Below, one piece after another: positions 53,233 to 62,480 of a stretch of 64,000 nt of DNA. Made by a program: the position numbers and the translations under genes. Source of the stretch: Planctomycetota bacterium (lineage in GTDB: Bacteria; Planctomycetota; UBA1135; GCA-002686595); assembly GCA_016714045.1 (NCBI GenBank), contig JADJNY010000001.1, positions 806,001-870,000 on the forward strand. The letters are read 5' to 3'. The notes beneath the pieces are model-generated. The model searched no databases and was not told the origin of the DNA. It was given only the letters and a program-made list of their open reading frames with translations. Each line of letters begins with the position of its first letter. Position 1 is the first letter of the stretch.

Positions 53233-54255
53233 ATGGAAGATCGTTCCGAACGGCCCGGGTTGGCGCGTCCGCGCGTCGTGTCGCTGCTCCCCGCGGCGAC
53301 GCAGATCCTGGCGCGGATCGGCGCGGCGCGCGACCTCGTCGCCGTGTCGCACACGTGCGTGCGCCCGGACACGCGCGAGCTGCCGCGCGTCCTGTCGACG
53401 ACGATCGACTCGGACGCGTGGAGCATGGCGCGCATCGACGCGGAGGTGCGCGCCGCGGTTCGGGCGGGGACGGCGCTCTACGCGCTCGACGAGGAGCGGA
53501 TCCGCGCGCTGCGACCGACGCACGTGATCAGCCAGGGCTTGTGCCCGGTGTGCGCCGTGACACCCGGCGAGATCGAGCCGGTGATCGCGCGCGCGACGGC
53601 GCTCGGTCCCTCGACCCCGCGCGCGGAACTCGAATCGCGGGACGGAGATTCCGCGGCGCGCGCACGTTGCGCGGAGCTCGTCGTGCTGACACCGCATTCC
53701 CTCGCGGACATCGCGCGCGACGTGCGCACGGTGGGGGACGCGGTCGGACGCTCGGCGTCGGCCGAGCGCGTCGCGCGCGATTTCGATCGGCGGCTCGACG
53801 CGCTGCGCGCGCTCCCGCCGATCGAGCCGCGACCGCGCGTCGCCGTGCTCGAGTGGTTCGACCCGTTGTGGGCCTCGGGCGAGTGGATCGCCGAGCTGGT
53901 CGAGGTCGCGGGCGGCGAGCCGGTGCTCGCGCGCGCCGACGAGGCGTCGAAGCGCGTCGAGTGGGCCGACCTCGTCGCCGCCGATCCCGACGTGATCGTG
54001 CTCGCGGCGTGCTCGATGTCCGTGGCGCGCGCGGAGCGCGAGCTCGGCGCCCTCGTCGCGCGCCCCGAGTGGAACGGTCTGCGCGCGGTCCGCGCTGGAC
54101 GCGTCGTGCTGATGGACGGCGAACGCTGGTTTTCGACGCCCGGGCCGGATGTCGCGCGCGGCGCGGAGGCGCTCGCGCGGCTCCTGCGCGCGCCGAACGC
54201 CGATGGGGGGAGCGAATGGAAGCGCCTCGAGGACGTCGGCGGTTCCACGGGCTAG
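53233..54255 (+). CDS. BtuF-like cobalamin/iron-complex binding protein (helical-backbone, no signal peptide)
   Basis: This 340-residue protein has the two lobes and linking helix of Peripla_BP_2: RVVSLLPAATQILARIGAAR, LYALDEERIRALRPTHVISQ, then VAVLEWFDPLWASGEWIAEL and LVAADPDVIVLAACSMSV. The WFDPLWASGEWI segment is characteristic of BtuF-type B12-binding proteins. No signal peptide precedes it from ATG 53233, so it may be cytoplasmic, as in several planctomycete homologues described as cobalamin-binding proteins. The transporter genes are not nearby. Confidence 0.8.
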   Translation: MEDRSERPGLARPRVVSLLPAATQILARIGAARDLVAVSHTCVRPDTRELPRVLSTTIDSDAWSMARIDAEVRAAVRAGTALYALDEERIRALRPTHVISQGLCPVCAVTPGEIEPVIARATALGPSTPRAELESRDGDSAARARCAELVVLTPHSLADIARDVRTVGDAVGRSASAERVARDFDRRLDALRALPPIEPRPRVAVLEWFDPLWASGEWIAELVEVAGGEPVLARADEASKRVEWADLVAADPDVIVLAACSMSVARAERELGALVARPEWNGLRAVRAGRVVLMDGERWFSTPGPDVARGAEALARLLRAPNADGGSEWKRLEDVGGSTG

Positions 54256-54427
54256 GGGCCGCATCCGCGCGGGCTGTCGGACCGACGTCCGTGCGCACCG
54301 CCGGACCGGCGCCCGCACGTCGGTCGCACGTCGAGCGCGTCCGCGCGCCCGGTCCGGCCGCTTGCACGACGACGTTTTTCGAAGAAGGCTGCGTCCTCCC
54401 GCGCGCGCGCGGCGCTCCGAACGCGCC

Positions 54428-57400
54428 ATGACCACGCCCTCGACCACCCTCGACGCCCAGGAACTGCTCCGCCACCTCGACTGGCTGCGCGCGCTCGCGC
54501 GCGAGCTCGTCCGCGACGCGGCGACGGCGGACGACGTCGCGCAGGAGACGGTGCGGCTCGCGCTCGAGCGTCCACCGCGCACGAGCGAGAGCCCGCGCGG
54601 CTGGCTCGCGACCGTCGCGCGCAGCGTCGCCGCGAGCTTCGGCCGCGCGCGCGCGCGGCGCGGGGAGCGTGAGCAGCTCACGGCGCGCGACGAAGCGATG
54701 CCATCGACGTCCGAGCTCGCGGCGGACGCGGAGCTCGCACGCGCGCTCGCCGACGCGGTGCTCGCGCTCGACGAGCCGTACCGCTCCGTGATCGTGTTGC
54801 GCTACTTCCGCGACGCGACGCCGGCGGCGATCGCGCGCGCGAAGGGCGCCAGCGTGAACACGGTGCGCTCGCAGCTCGTGCGCGGGCTCGCGCAGCTGCG
54901 CGACGAGCTCGATCGGAGGCGCGGCGGGCGCGCGGCGTGGCTGTCGGCGCTCGTGCCGCTCGCGCGCGTTCCGGTGCAGCCGCTGGCGAGCTCGGCCGCG
55001 AAGGGCGCGGGCCTCTCCGGCGCCGCCGTGCTCGCGACCGCGGTCGTCCTCGCGCTGTCGCTCGCCACCGGACTCGGTCTCTGGCTCGTCGCGGCGGAGA
55101 CGGAGCGCGCGCCCTGGACGTCCGCGCTCGCGACGCGGGTCGACGACGGCGAGCGCGCCGCGTCCGGAACGGGCGGAGCGGGCCGCGTCGCGCGCGCGGC
55201 CGCGCTCGACGCGCGCGCGGCGGACGCGGACGGCGCCACGCTGGAGCTCGCCTTCGTCGAGCCCGACGGCGCGCCCGCGCGTGAGCTCGCCTACGTCGTG
55301 TGGTCCGAGCGCCGCGGGAATCGCGTGCTGGCGCACGGGCGCTCCGATGCGCGCGGCCGGGCGCTGTGCGCAGGACTCCCCGAGGACGTCCTGCTGATCC
55401 AGACCGAGCGCCGCGGCGCCGCCGCATGCGGCTTCCGCGGCGTGTGGCTCGCGCGCGGAACGACGCAGCGCGTCGAGGTGCGCCTCCGCGCGGCGGCGCC
55501 GTCACGGGGCGCGTCGTCGACGACCGCGGCGAACCGCGCGCGGGCGTCGAGCTCGTCGTCCCCGGCGGTGCGACGGCGTGGCAGACGCTCCACGGCCTCG
55601 AGGACGAAGCACCCGTGGTCGTCGCGACGACCGACGCCGACGGACGGTTCCGCGTCGATCATCTGCGCTCGCTCCCGCGCGGCGTCTGGATCGTCGACGG
55701 CGCGGAGCGGCCCGAAGCCCTCTTCGCCCCGACGCTGTTCGCGCGCGATCCGCGCTTCGCCGACTGGGGGTGGTGGGGAGCGGTGCGGTTCGAGGCGGAG
55801 ACGGACGAGGGGACGGAGCGCGCGCTCCCCGACCTGGTCCTTCCGCGCAGCGCGCGCGTCTCGGGCGTCGTCGTCGACGAGCTCGGCGTGCCGCAGGAAG
55901 GCGTGCTCGTCAGCGCGGAGCCGCGCCGCATGTTCGAGACCGAGGGTGCGCTCCGCGCCGGCGGGTCCGCCGTGCTCCCGGGCGATCCCGCGTTCGTCCT
56001 GCGCATGGGGGAGGCGCGGACGGACGCGCGCGGAGCGTTCGAGCTCGAGCAGCTCTCCCGGGACTCGGGGCCGTGGACGGGGCGGCTGCTGCTCCTCTCG
56101 CCCGACTTTCTGCGCGTCCTCGAGGTCTCCGGAGCCGTCGCGCCCGGAGAGCGGCAGGACGACCTGCGCTTCGTGCTCCGTCGCAGCGAGTTCGTCGCTC
56201 TCGAGCTCGCCCTCGCGGGCGGCGCGCCGCTCTCGATCGTCGGCGTGCGCCGTGCCGAGGACCACGTGCAGCTCTTCGGTCGACAGCGCGTGTCGAGCGC
56301 GTTCTCGCAGGTCGAACTCGTCTTCCGCTTCCAGGACGGCGCGGAGAAGCGCATCGACGCGCACCCGGGCGTGGACGGCATCGTGCGGGAGGAGCTCGGG
56401 CGTGCGACGCGCGACGTGCGCGCGCTCGAGGTCTCCGTGCCGGGCTGCGTGCGCGCGGAGCTCGAGCTCTCCGAGGGCCTCGACGCGGGCCGCGCGCTGC
56501 GCGTCGAGCTCGCGCCGAGGCCCGCGCTGCGCGTGCGCGTCGATTGGGAGGCGGGGGCGTGGCCGGAGGCGCTCGAGAGCGTGAGCGTGCACGCATGCCG
56601 GCTCGCGGAGCTCCCGTCCGACGGCGTGCGGAACGCGTGGGCGAATCGCATCGACTGCTGCGGGCTCGGCAGCCGCGGCGCGCGCACGCGCGAGAGCGCG
56701 ACGGCGCCGCTCGAGCTCCCGGTCGCGAGCCGCGAACCGTACTACCTGCACGTCACCGGGCGCGGACCCTCCGGCGTGCTGCGCGTGCAGCGCTTCGGGC
56801 CGTTCGAGCCCGGACCGGACGTGCGCGCGATCGTCGTGCGGCCCGAGGTCCTCCCCGAGGAGCGCGACGAACGTCCCCTGCGTCCGCCGCCCGAACCCGG
56901 CGCGGCCGAGGCGCGCGTCGAGCTCCGCGCGCGCGGCGTCGACGCACGGGACGGACGGGAGCTCGCGTGCTCGCTCTCCGCGCGGCGCCGGGGCACCGAA
57001 TGGAACTCGATCGGGAGCTGGTCGTGGTCGCTGCGCGCCGAGGCGCCCGCCCGCATCGAGGCGGGGACTTGGGAACTCCGTGTCGAGTCGGCGGGGCACC
57101 GCGCGACGGAGCTCGGCGCGCGCACGCTCGCGCCGGGCGCCGTCGTCGACTTCGGCACCGTCCCTTTGGAGCCGCTCCCCGCGCGCCGGGGTCGCTTCCT
57201 CGACGCCGCCGGCGGGCCGTGGGGAGCGGGCGCCTACGTGCGGGCCGAAGGCGCGTCCAGCGCGGTCGACGAGATGGGGCGTTTCGTCCTCCGCGGCGAC
57301 CTCGACGAGGAGGGCCTCCTGCGCGTCTCCGGGCCGATTCAGGCGCGGGAGCTGCGCGCGGCGGAGCGCGGGCTCGAGCCAGACCGCCTGCCGCTCGGTT

Positions 57401-57738
57401 GCGCCGTGCTGCCAGTCGGGGCGTGGAAGGAGGACGAGGAGCGCGTGATCGCGGCCCCGCGTTTCCGCGACGTCCTTGTTCGGGTCGTCGGGCTCCCGCC
57501 CGAGCACGAGGAGGCGACGCTCGCCGTGCTCGTGCGCTCGACGCTCGAACGGGAAGGCCAGGGGGTGTTCGGCGCGGAGCCGGGACGCGTCTCCGACGGT
57601 CGGTTCGCGTTCCGCCTCGCGCCCGGCACGTACGTCGCCGAGCTCGTGTGCCCGCTCCATCCCGCCGCGCCGATCGAGTTCGAGGTCGGCCCGGACGGGG
57701 CGGAGGGCGCGTGCGTGGCCGAATTCGGGCTCCGATGA
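54428..57738 (+). CDS. ECF sigma factor fused to a membrane helix and large carboxypeptidase-regulatory-like domain; one frameshift near 55,493
   Basis: Residues 1-165 form an ECF sigma factor: region 2 with LARELVRDAATADDVAQETV and region 4 with LDEPYRSVIVLRYFRDATPA and GASVNTVRSQLVRGLAQLRD. A hydrophobic helix follows (AAVLATAVVLALSLATGLGL, about 197-222), then roughly 880 residues of beta-rich repeats (GAVTGRVVDDRGEPRAGVEL, RFRVDHLRSLPRGVWIVDG, SGVVVDELGVPQEGVLVSAE) typical of CarboxypepD_reg folds. Near 55,493 the frame shifts once; the 3,311-bp span is one base short of 1,104 codons, and GGC-rich sequence lies at the break. The arrangement puts a DNA-binding sigma factor in the cytoplasm and a large sensor outside. 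No separate anti-sigma gene is next to it. Confidence 0.8.
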
Positions 57739-57883
57739 GCGCTGTGGCTCCGGGGAGCCTGGTCGCGCACCCTTCCTCTCGGCCCCTGCTGTGTGCAGGG
57801 CGGATCAGCGGAAGGTGAAGGAGTCGTCATGCCGGGGCGAGTTCCACGCTCTCGATGCTGATCCACGGGGGCCTCCCCGCACG

Positions 57884-59860
57884 ATGACCGACACACCCGA
57901 GCGCTCGCCTTCCTCCGATCGTCTCCGTCTCGCCGCTGCGCTCGTCCTCGCGGTGCTCGTCCTCGGGGCCCTGCTCCGGATCGGGCTGTACGCCGCATTC
58001 CACGACGGCGGCTTCGACGCGCTCGCGTTCGGCGGCGCGCTCGCCGCGGGCCTCGGGTTCGACCTCCTCTGCGCGGTCGCGGCGCTCTTCCCCGTGTGGC
58101 TCCTGCTTGGGACGCTGCGCCTTGCCGCGCTGCGGCAGCCGGTCGTCCGCGGGGCACTCCTGTTCGTGTTCGGCAGCGCGCTCGTGTTCGACGCCGCGGC
58201 GCAGGTGTGCTTCTTCGAGGAGTTCAACGCGCGCTACAACCACATCGCGCTCGACTACCTCATGTACCCGACCGAGGTGTTCGGGAACATCTGGGAGAGC
58301 TACGACGTGCCGCTCGTCGTCCTCGGCGCGCTCGCCGGCGGCGCCGGGATCGCGTGGGTGCTCGCTCGGCGGCTGCGCGGGCTCGAGTTCGGCCCGCTCG
58401 GGTTCGCCGCGCGCTGCCGCGGTGCGTTCGTCGCGACGCTCGCGAGCGGTGCGTGCGCGGGTGCCCTGTTCGCGCTGCCCGAGTCGATCGGCGCGAACCG
58501 CATCACGAACGAGATCGCGCAGAATGGGCTCGGCCAGCTCGTCCGCGCGTTCGTCACGGCGGAGCTCGACTACGAGCTCTACTACGAGACGCTCCCCGTC
58601 GCCGAGGCGCGCGCGCGCGCCGCGCGGCGGCTCGGCTTCCCCGCGCCGGACGCGCGCGAGCTCGGGGCCGAGCCGGGCCAGTTCGAGCTGCAGCGCGTGC
58701 TCGTCCCGCAGGAAGAGCGCGGCGACGCGCACCGCCTGGACGTCGTCGTCGTGATGCAAGAGAGCCTCGGCTCGAACTTCGTCGGCGTCCTCGGCGGCGA
58801 GGAGGGGCTCACGCCGGGACTCGACCGCTGGTCGCAGGACGGCCTGTTGCTCACGAACCTCGTCGCGAACGGCAACCGCACCGTGCGCGGGCTCGAGGGC
58901 GTCTTGTGCTCCTTCGTGCCCCTGCCGGGCGACTCCATGGTGAAGAAGCCCGGCGCGGTCGGCGTCGCGACGCTCGGGCAGGTGTACGCGGCGCAGGGCT
59001 ACGCGACGTGTTTCCTGTACGGCGGCTACGGCCTGTTCGACCACATGAAGCCGTTCTTCACGCAGAACGGTTGGCACGAGTTCGTCGAGCAGCCCGACTA
59101 CCCCTCCGACGCGTTCCGCACCGCGTGGGGCGTCGCGGACGAGTACATCTTCGACGCGCTGCTCCAGCGCCAGCAGGCGGCCGAGGCGAAGCGCGAGAAC
59201 CTGTTCGCGACGGTGATGTCCGTGTCGAACCACCGTCCGTACGACGTCCCGAGCGGGCGCATCGACCTCGCGCGCTCGCGGAAGGCCGGCGTCAAGTACG
59301 CGGACTGGGCGCTCGCGCGCTACCTCGACCAGGCGCGCGCGGCGGGCGTGCTCGAGCACACGGTCGTGCTCGTCGTCGGCGACCACGGAGCGCGCGCGTA
59401 CGGCCGCCAGCAGATCCCGGTCGGGAGCTACCGCATCCCGGCGCTCTTCCTCGCTCCCGACGCGCAGTGGCAGGGGAAGCGCCTCGAGCGGCTCTGCTCG
59501 CAGGTCGACCTCGCGCCGACCCTGCTCTCGCTCTCGCGCACGTCGTGCACGGCGCCGTTCTTCGGTCAAGACCTGCTCGCCACGCCCGACGCGCCCGGCC
59601 GCGCCTTCGTGCACCACAACAACGACATCGGGTTGCTCACGGACGACGTGCTCGTCGTGCTCGGCCTGAACAAGCAGACGTCGTTCTACCGGCGCTCGGG
59701 GCGGGCGAGCGACGAGCTCGCGCCCGTGCCCGCGGCCGAGGTCGGGGCCGAGCTCCTGGAACTCGAGAAGGACGCGGCGGCGGTGTTCCAGACGGCGTAC
59801 GAGCTCTACCAGAACGGGCGTTTCGCCCTCCCCGCGCAGCACGCCACGGCGATGCGTTGA
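57884..59860 (+). CDS. LTA-synthase-like sulfatase-fold membrane enzyme
   Basis: This 658-residue protein has about five membrane helices in the first 210 residues (LAAALVLAVLVLGALLRIGL; LGFDLLCAVAALFPVWLLLG) and a periplasmic alkaline-phosphatase-fold domain. The nucleophile is Thr333 in NGNRTVRGLEG, exactly as in LtaS and phosphoglycerol transferases; VVVMQESLGSN, SVSNHRPYD and VVGDHGARAYG supply metal ligands. It should transfer phosphoglycerol or a similar head group onto a glycan or lipid in the periplasm. The 145 bp upstream hold no recognised element beyond a weak hairpin. It is not part of a tight operon. Confidence 0.88.
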   Translation: MTDTPERSPSSDRLRLAAALVLAVLVLGALLRIGLYAAFHDGGFDALAFGGALAAGLGFDLLCAVAALFPVWLLLGTLRLAALRQPVVRGALLFVFGSALVFDAAAQVCFFEEFNARYNHIALDYLMYPTEVFGNIWESYDVPLVVLGALAGGAGIAWVLARRLRGLEFGPLGFAARCRGAFVATLASGACAGALFALPESIGANRITNEIAQNGLGQLVRAFVTAELDYELYYETLPVAEARARAARRLGFPAPDARELGAEPGQFELQRVLVPQEERGDAHRLDVVVVMQESLGSNFVGVLGGEEGLTPGLDRWSQDGLLLTNLVANGNRTVRGLEGVLCSFVPLPGDSMVKKPGAVGVATLGQVYAAQGYATCFLYGGYGLFDHMKPFFTQNGWHEFVEQPDYPSDAFRTAWGVADEYIFDALLQRQQAAEAKRENLFATVMSVSNHRPYDVPSGRIDLARSRKAGVKYADWALARYLDQARAAGVLEHTVVLVVGDHGARAYGRQQIPVGSYRIPALFLAPDAQWQGKRLERLCSQVDLAPTLLSLSRTSCTAPFFGQDLLATPDAPGRAFVHHNNDIGLLTDDVLVVLGLNKQTSFYRRSGRASDELAPVPAAEVGAELLELEKDAAAVFQTAYELYQNGRFALPAQHATAMR

Positions 59861-59998
59861 TCGAGCGCGCCGGCGCGCGGACCGGCGGGGCCTCCACCCG
59901 CGTCGGCGTCGTCGTGGCGCGCGCACGTCGCTTCGGGACCGTCGTGGCCGGCGTCCGCGGCATCCGGTAGCTTCTCGCCCTCTCCACGAGGACGAAGC

Positions 59999-61189
59999 AT
60001 GAGCACGCCGCTGAACGTCGCGCTGATCGGCCAGAAGTTCATGGGCCGGGCGCACTCGAACGCCTGGTCGCAGGTGAACAAGTTCTTCGACCTGCCGCGC
60101 CGCACGGCGCTGCACACGATCGCGGCGCGCAACGCCGAGGAACTCGGCCCCTTCGCCGCGAAGTGGGGGTGGGGGAAGTGGACGACGGACTGGCGCTCGC
60201 TCGCACGCGACCCCGAGGTGCACCTCGTCGACGTCGGCACGTCGAACGACGCGCACGCCGAGCAGGGAATCGCGATGCTCGAGGCGAAGAAGCACGTCGC
60301 GTGCGAGAAGCCGCTCGCGGGCACGCTCGAGGACGCGCGGGCGATGCGCGACGCGGCGAAGCGGGCGAAGACGAAGACCTTCGTCTGGTTCAACTACCGG
60401 CGCTGCCCGGCCGTCGCGCTCGCGCGGCAGATGATCGAGGAAGGGAAGCTCGGCCGCATCTACCACGTGCGCGCGACGTACCTGCAGAGCTGGGGCGGAC
60501 CGGACACGCCGATGTCGTGGCGCTTCCAGAAGAAAGTCGCCGGCTCGGGCGCGCACGGCGACCTGAACGCGCACATCGTCGACCTCGCGCGCTTCCTGAC
60601 CGGCGACGAGATCGTCGAGATCCACGGCGCCGTCGCGCGCACGTTCGTGACCGAGCGCACGGTGCCCGCTTCCACGGGGAAGGGCGGCATCGGCGCGGGG
60701 AGCGGGAAGAACGGCGCGAAGAAGGCGAAGTCGGACGTCGACGACGCCGTGCTGTTCCTCGCGAGCTTCAAGCAGGGCGCGATCGCGAGCTTCGAAGCGA
60801 CGCGCGTCGCGACCGGGCGTCTCAACGCGAACGCGATCGAACTGAACGGCGAGAAGGGCGCCCTGCGCTTCGAGTTCGAGGCGATGAACGAGCTCTGGTT
60901 CCACGACGCGACGCTCGGGCCGCGCACGGCCGGGTGGCGGCGCATCGTCGCGACGTCGAGCGCGGGCGAGCACCCGTACGCGGCGAACTGGTGGCCCGAC
61001 GCGCACGTCCTCGGCTACGAGCACGGCTTCGTGAACATGGCGGCGGACATCGTGCGCGTGCTCTCGGGCGAGAAGCCCGTCGTCGCGCTGCCCGACTTCG
61101 CCGATGCCTATGAGACGCAGCGCGTCCTCGAAGCGGCGCTGATCTCGGCGCGCGAGAAGAGCGCGGTCAAGCTGGCGGAAGTGCGCTGA
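59999..61189 (+). CDS. Gfo/Idh/MocA-family NAD(P)-dependent sugar oxidoreductase
   Basis: This 396-residue enzyme has the Rossmann opening LNVALIGQKFMGRAHSNAWS, the catalytic ACEKPLAG (EKP) motif and the DLNAHIVDLARFLTGDEI segment. The C-terminal alpha/beta domain has SFEATRVATGRLNANAIEL. The family oxidises or reduces sugars and inositols with NAD(P). The next gene, a sugar isomerase, is on the same strand and functionally compatible with a sugar-catabolic pair, but a strong hairpin lies between them. No signal peptide. Confidence 0.9.
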   Translation: MSTPLNVALIGQKFMGRAHSNAWSQVNKFFDLPRRTALHTIAARNAEELGPFAAKWGWGKWTTDWRSLARDPEVHLVDVGTSNDAHAEQGIAMLEAKKHVACEKPLAGTLEDARAMRDAAKRAKTKTFVWFNYRRCPAVALARQMIEEGKLGRIYHVRATYLQSWGGPDTPMSWRFQKKVAGSGAHGDLNAHIVDLARFLTGDEIVEIHGAVARTFVTERTVPASTGKGGIGAGSGKNGAKKAKSDVDDAVLFLASFKQGAIASFEATRVATGRLNANAIELNGEKGALRFEFEAMNELWFHDATLGPRTAGWRRIVATSSAGEHPYAANWWPDAHVLGYEHGFVNMAADIVRVLSGEKPVVALPDFADAYETQRVLEAALISAREKSAVKLAEVR

Positions 61190-61262
61190 CGATTCCGGCC
61201 GTGCGCGGTCCTGGGGACGACGCTCCTGGCCGGCGCAGGCAGGTCTCCGGGGTCGGAAGCGA

Positions 61263-61301
61263 TCCTTGAAGATTGTGCACTCGATGCACACTCTTCAAGG
61301 A
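61263..61301. repeat. Long AT-rich hairpin between oxidoreductase and isomerase genes
   Basis: The arms TCCTTGAAGATTGTGCA and TGCACACTCTTCAAGGA pair in 16 of 17 positions around the loop CTCGA. The element is far more AT-rich than its surroundings. It lies 74 bp after the oxidoreductase stop and 93 bp before the isomerase start. It could be a terminator, a regulator site or a remnant of a mobile repeat; no T-run follows. Confidence 0.75.
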
Positions 61302-61393
61302 ATCGCAATTCGCCCCCGACCCCTCGTGAGCCTCGCATCGGGCCGTACACTTACGGACCTCACGCATCCCCCTGGACTGGAGCACTCCGCGCC

Positions 61394-62443
61394 ATGCCCC
61401 GCCCCCTCTGCCTCTTCACCGGCCAATGGGCCGATCTCCCGCTCGAAACGCTCGCCGCGAAAGCGAAGGCGTTCGGTTACGACGGCCTCGAGCTCGCCTG
61501 CTGGGGCGATCACTTCGACGTGCAGCGAGCGCTCACGGAGAAGGACTACGCGAAGAAGAAGTGGGAGCTCCTCGCCGACCACGGCCTCGTCTCCTACGCG
61601 ATCTCGAACCACCTGGTCGGCCAGGCCGTGTGCGACCGCATCGACGAGCGCCACCAGGCGATCTTGCCGAAGCACGTGTGGGGGAAGGGCGACGCGGAGG
61701 GCGTTCGCAAGCGCGCCGCGCAGGAGATGATCGACACGGGCAAGGCCGCGCGGAAGTTCTTCGACGCCGCGCCGAAGCACGTGAAGGAGCACCTCGCGAA
61801 GAAGACGAAGCGCACCGTCGTCGTCGGCTTCACGGGCTCGTCGATCTGGCCGTGCGCGTACTCGTTCCCGCCGAACACGCCGGGCATGATCGAGGAGGGC
61901 TTCGCCGACTTCGCGCGCCGCTGGCGGCCGATTCTCGACCAGTACGAGAAGCTCGACGTCAGCTTCGCGCTGGAAGTGCACCCGACCGAGATCGCGTTCG
62001 ACATCGTTTCGTCGCGGCGCGCGCTTGCAGCGCTCGCGGACCACCCGCGCTTCAGCTTCAACTTCGACCCGTCGCACTTCGGGTACCAGGGCGTCGACTA
62101 CCTCGCGTTCCTGCGCGAGTTCGGCGCGCGGACGTGGAACGTGCACGTGAAGGACGTCCACTGGGGCGCGCAAGGCGCCGAGGCCGGCGTCTTCGGCGGC
62201 CACAGCGACTTCGGCAGCGTCGGACGCTTCTGGGACTTCCGCTCGCCGGGCCGCGGTCGCATCGACTTCGAGGGCATCCTGCGCGTCCTGAACCACGCGG
62301 GATACCAAGGTCCGCTGACGGTGGAGTGGGAGGACCCGATGATGGACCGCGAGCACGGCGCGACCGAGGCGGCGGCGTTCGTGCGACGGCTCGACTTCCC
62401 GCGCAGCAACCGCGCGTTCGACGCCGCGTTCTCGGAGGCGTAG
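61394..62443 (+). CDS. Sugar phosphate isomerase/epimerase (xylose-isomerase-like TIM barrel)
   Basis: This 349-residue barrel protein opens LCLFTGQWADLPLETLAAKA and has AFGYDGLELACWGDHFD, ALEVHPTEIAFD, FNFDPSHFGYQGVDYL and WNVHVKDVHW, with the Glu/Asp/His ligands for a divalent metal ion. The end LTVEWEDPMMDREHGATEAA is typical. The family interconverts ketoses and aldoses or epimerises sugars; the exact substrate is unknown. It follows the Gfo/Idh gene, often its partner in inositol or sugar use. Confidence 0.88.
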   Translation: MPRPLCLFTGQWADLPLETLAAKAKAFGYDGLELACWGDHFDVQRALTEKDYAKKKWELLADHGLVSYAISNHLVGQAVCDRIDERHQAILPKHVWGKGDAEGVRKRAAQEMIDTGKAARKFFDAAPKHVKEHLAKKTKRTVVVGFTGSSIWPCAYSFPPNTPGMIEEGFADFARRWRPILDQYEKLDVSFALEVHPTEIAFDIVSSRRALAALADHPRFSFNFDPSHFGYQGVDYLAFLREFGARTWNVHVKDVHWGAQGAEAGVFGGHSDFGSVGRFWDFRSPGRGRIDFEGILRVLNHAGYQGPLTVEWEDPMMDREHGATEAAAFVRRLDFPRSNRAFDAAFSEA

Positions 62444-62480
62444 CATCCGGCCGGAGGGGGTCTTCCCGCCCCGGCACACC

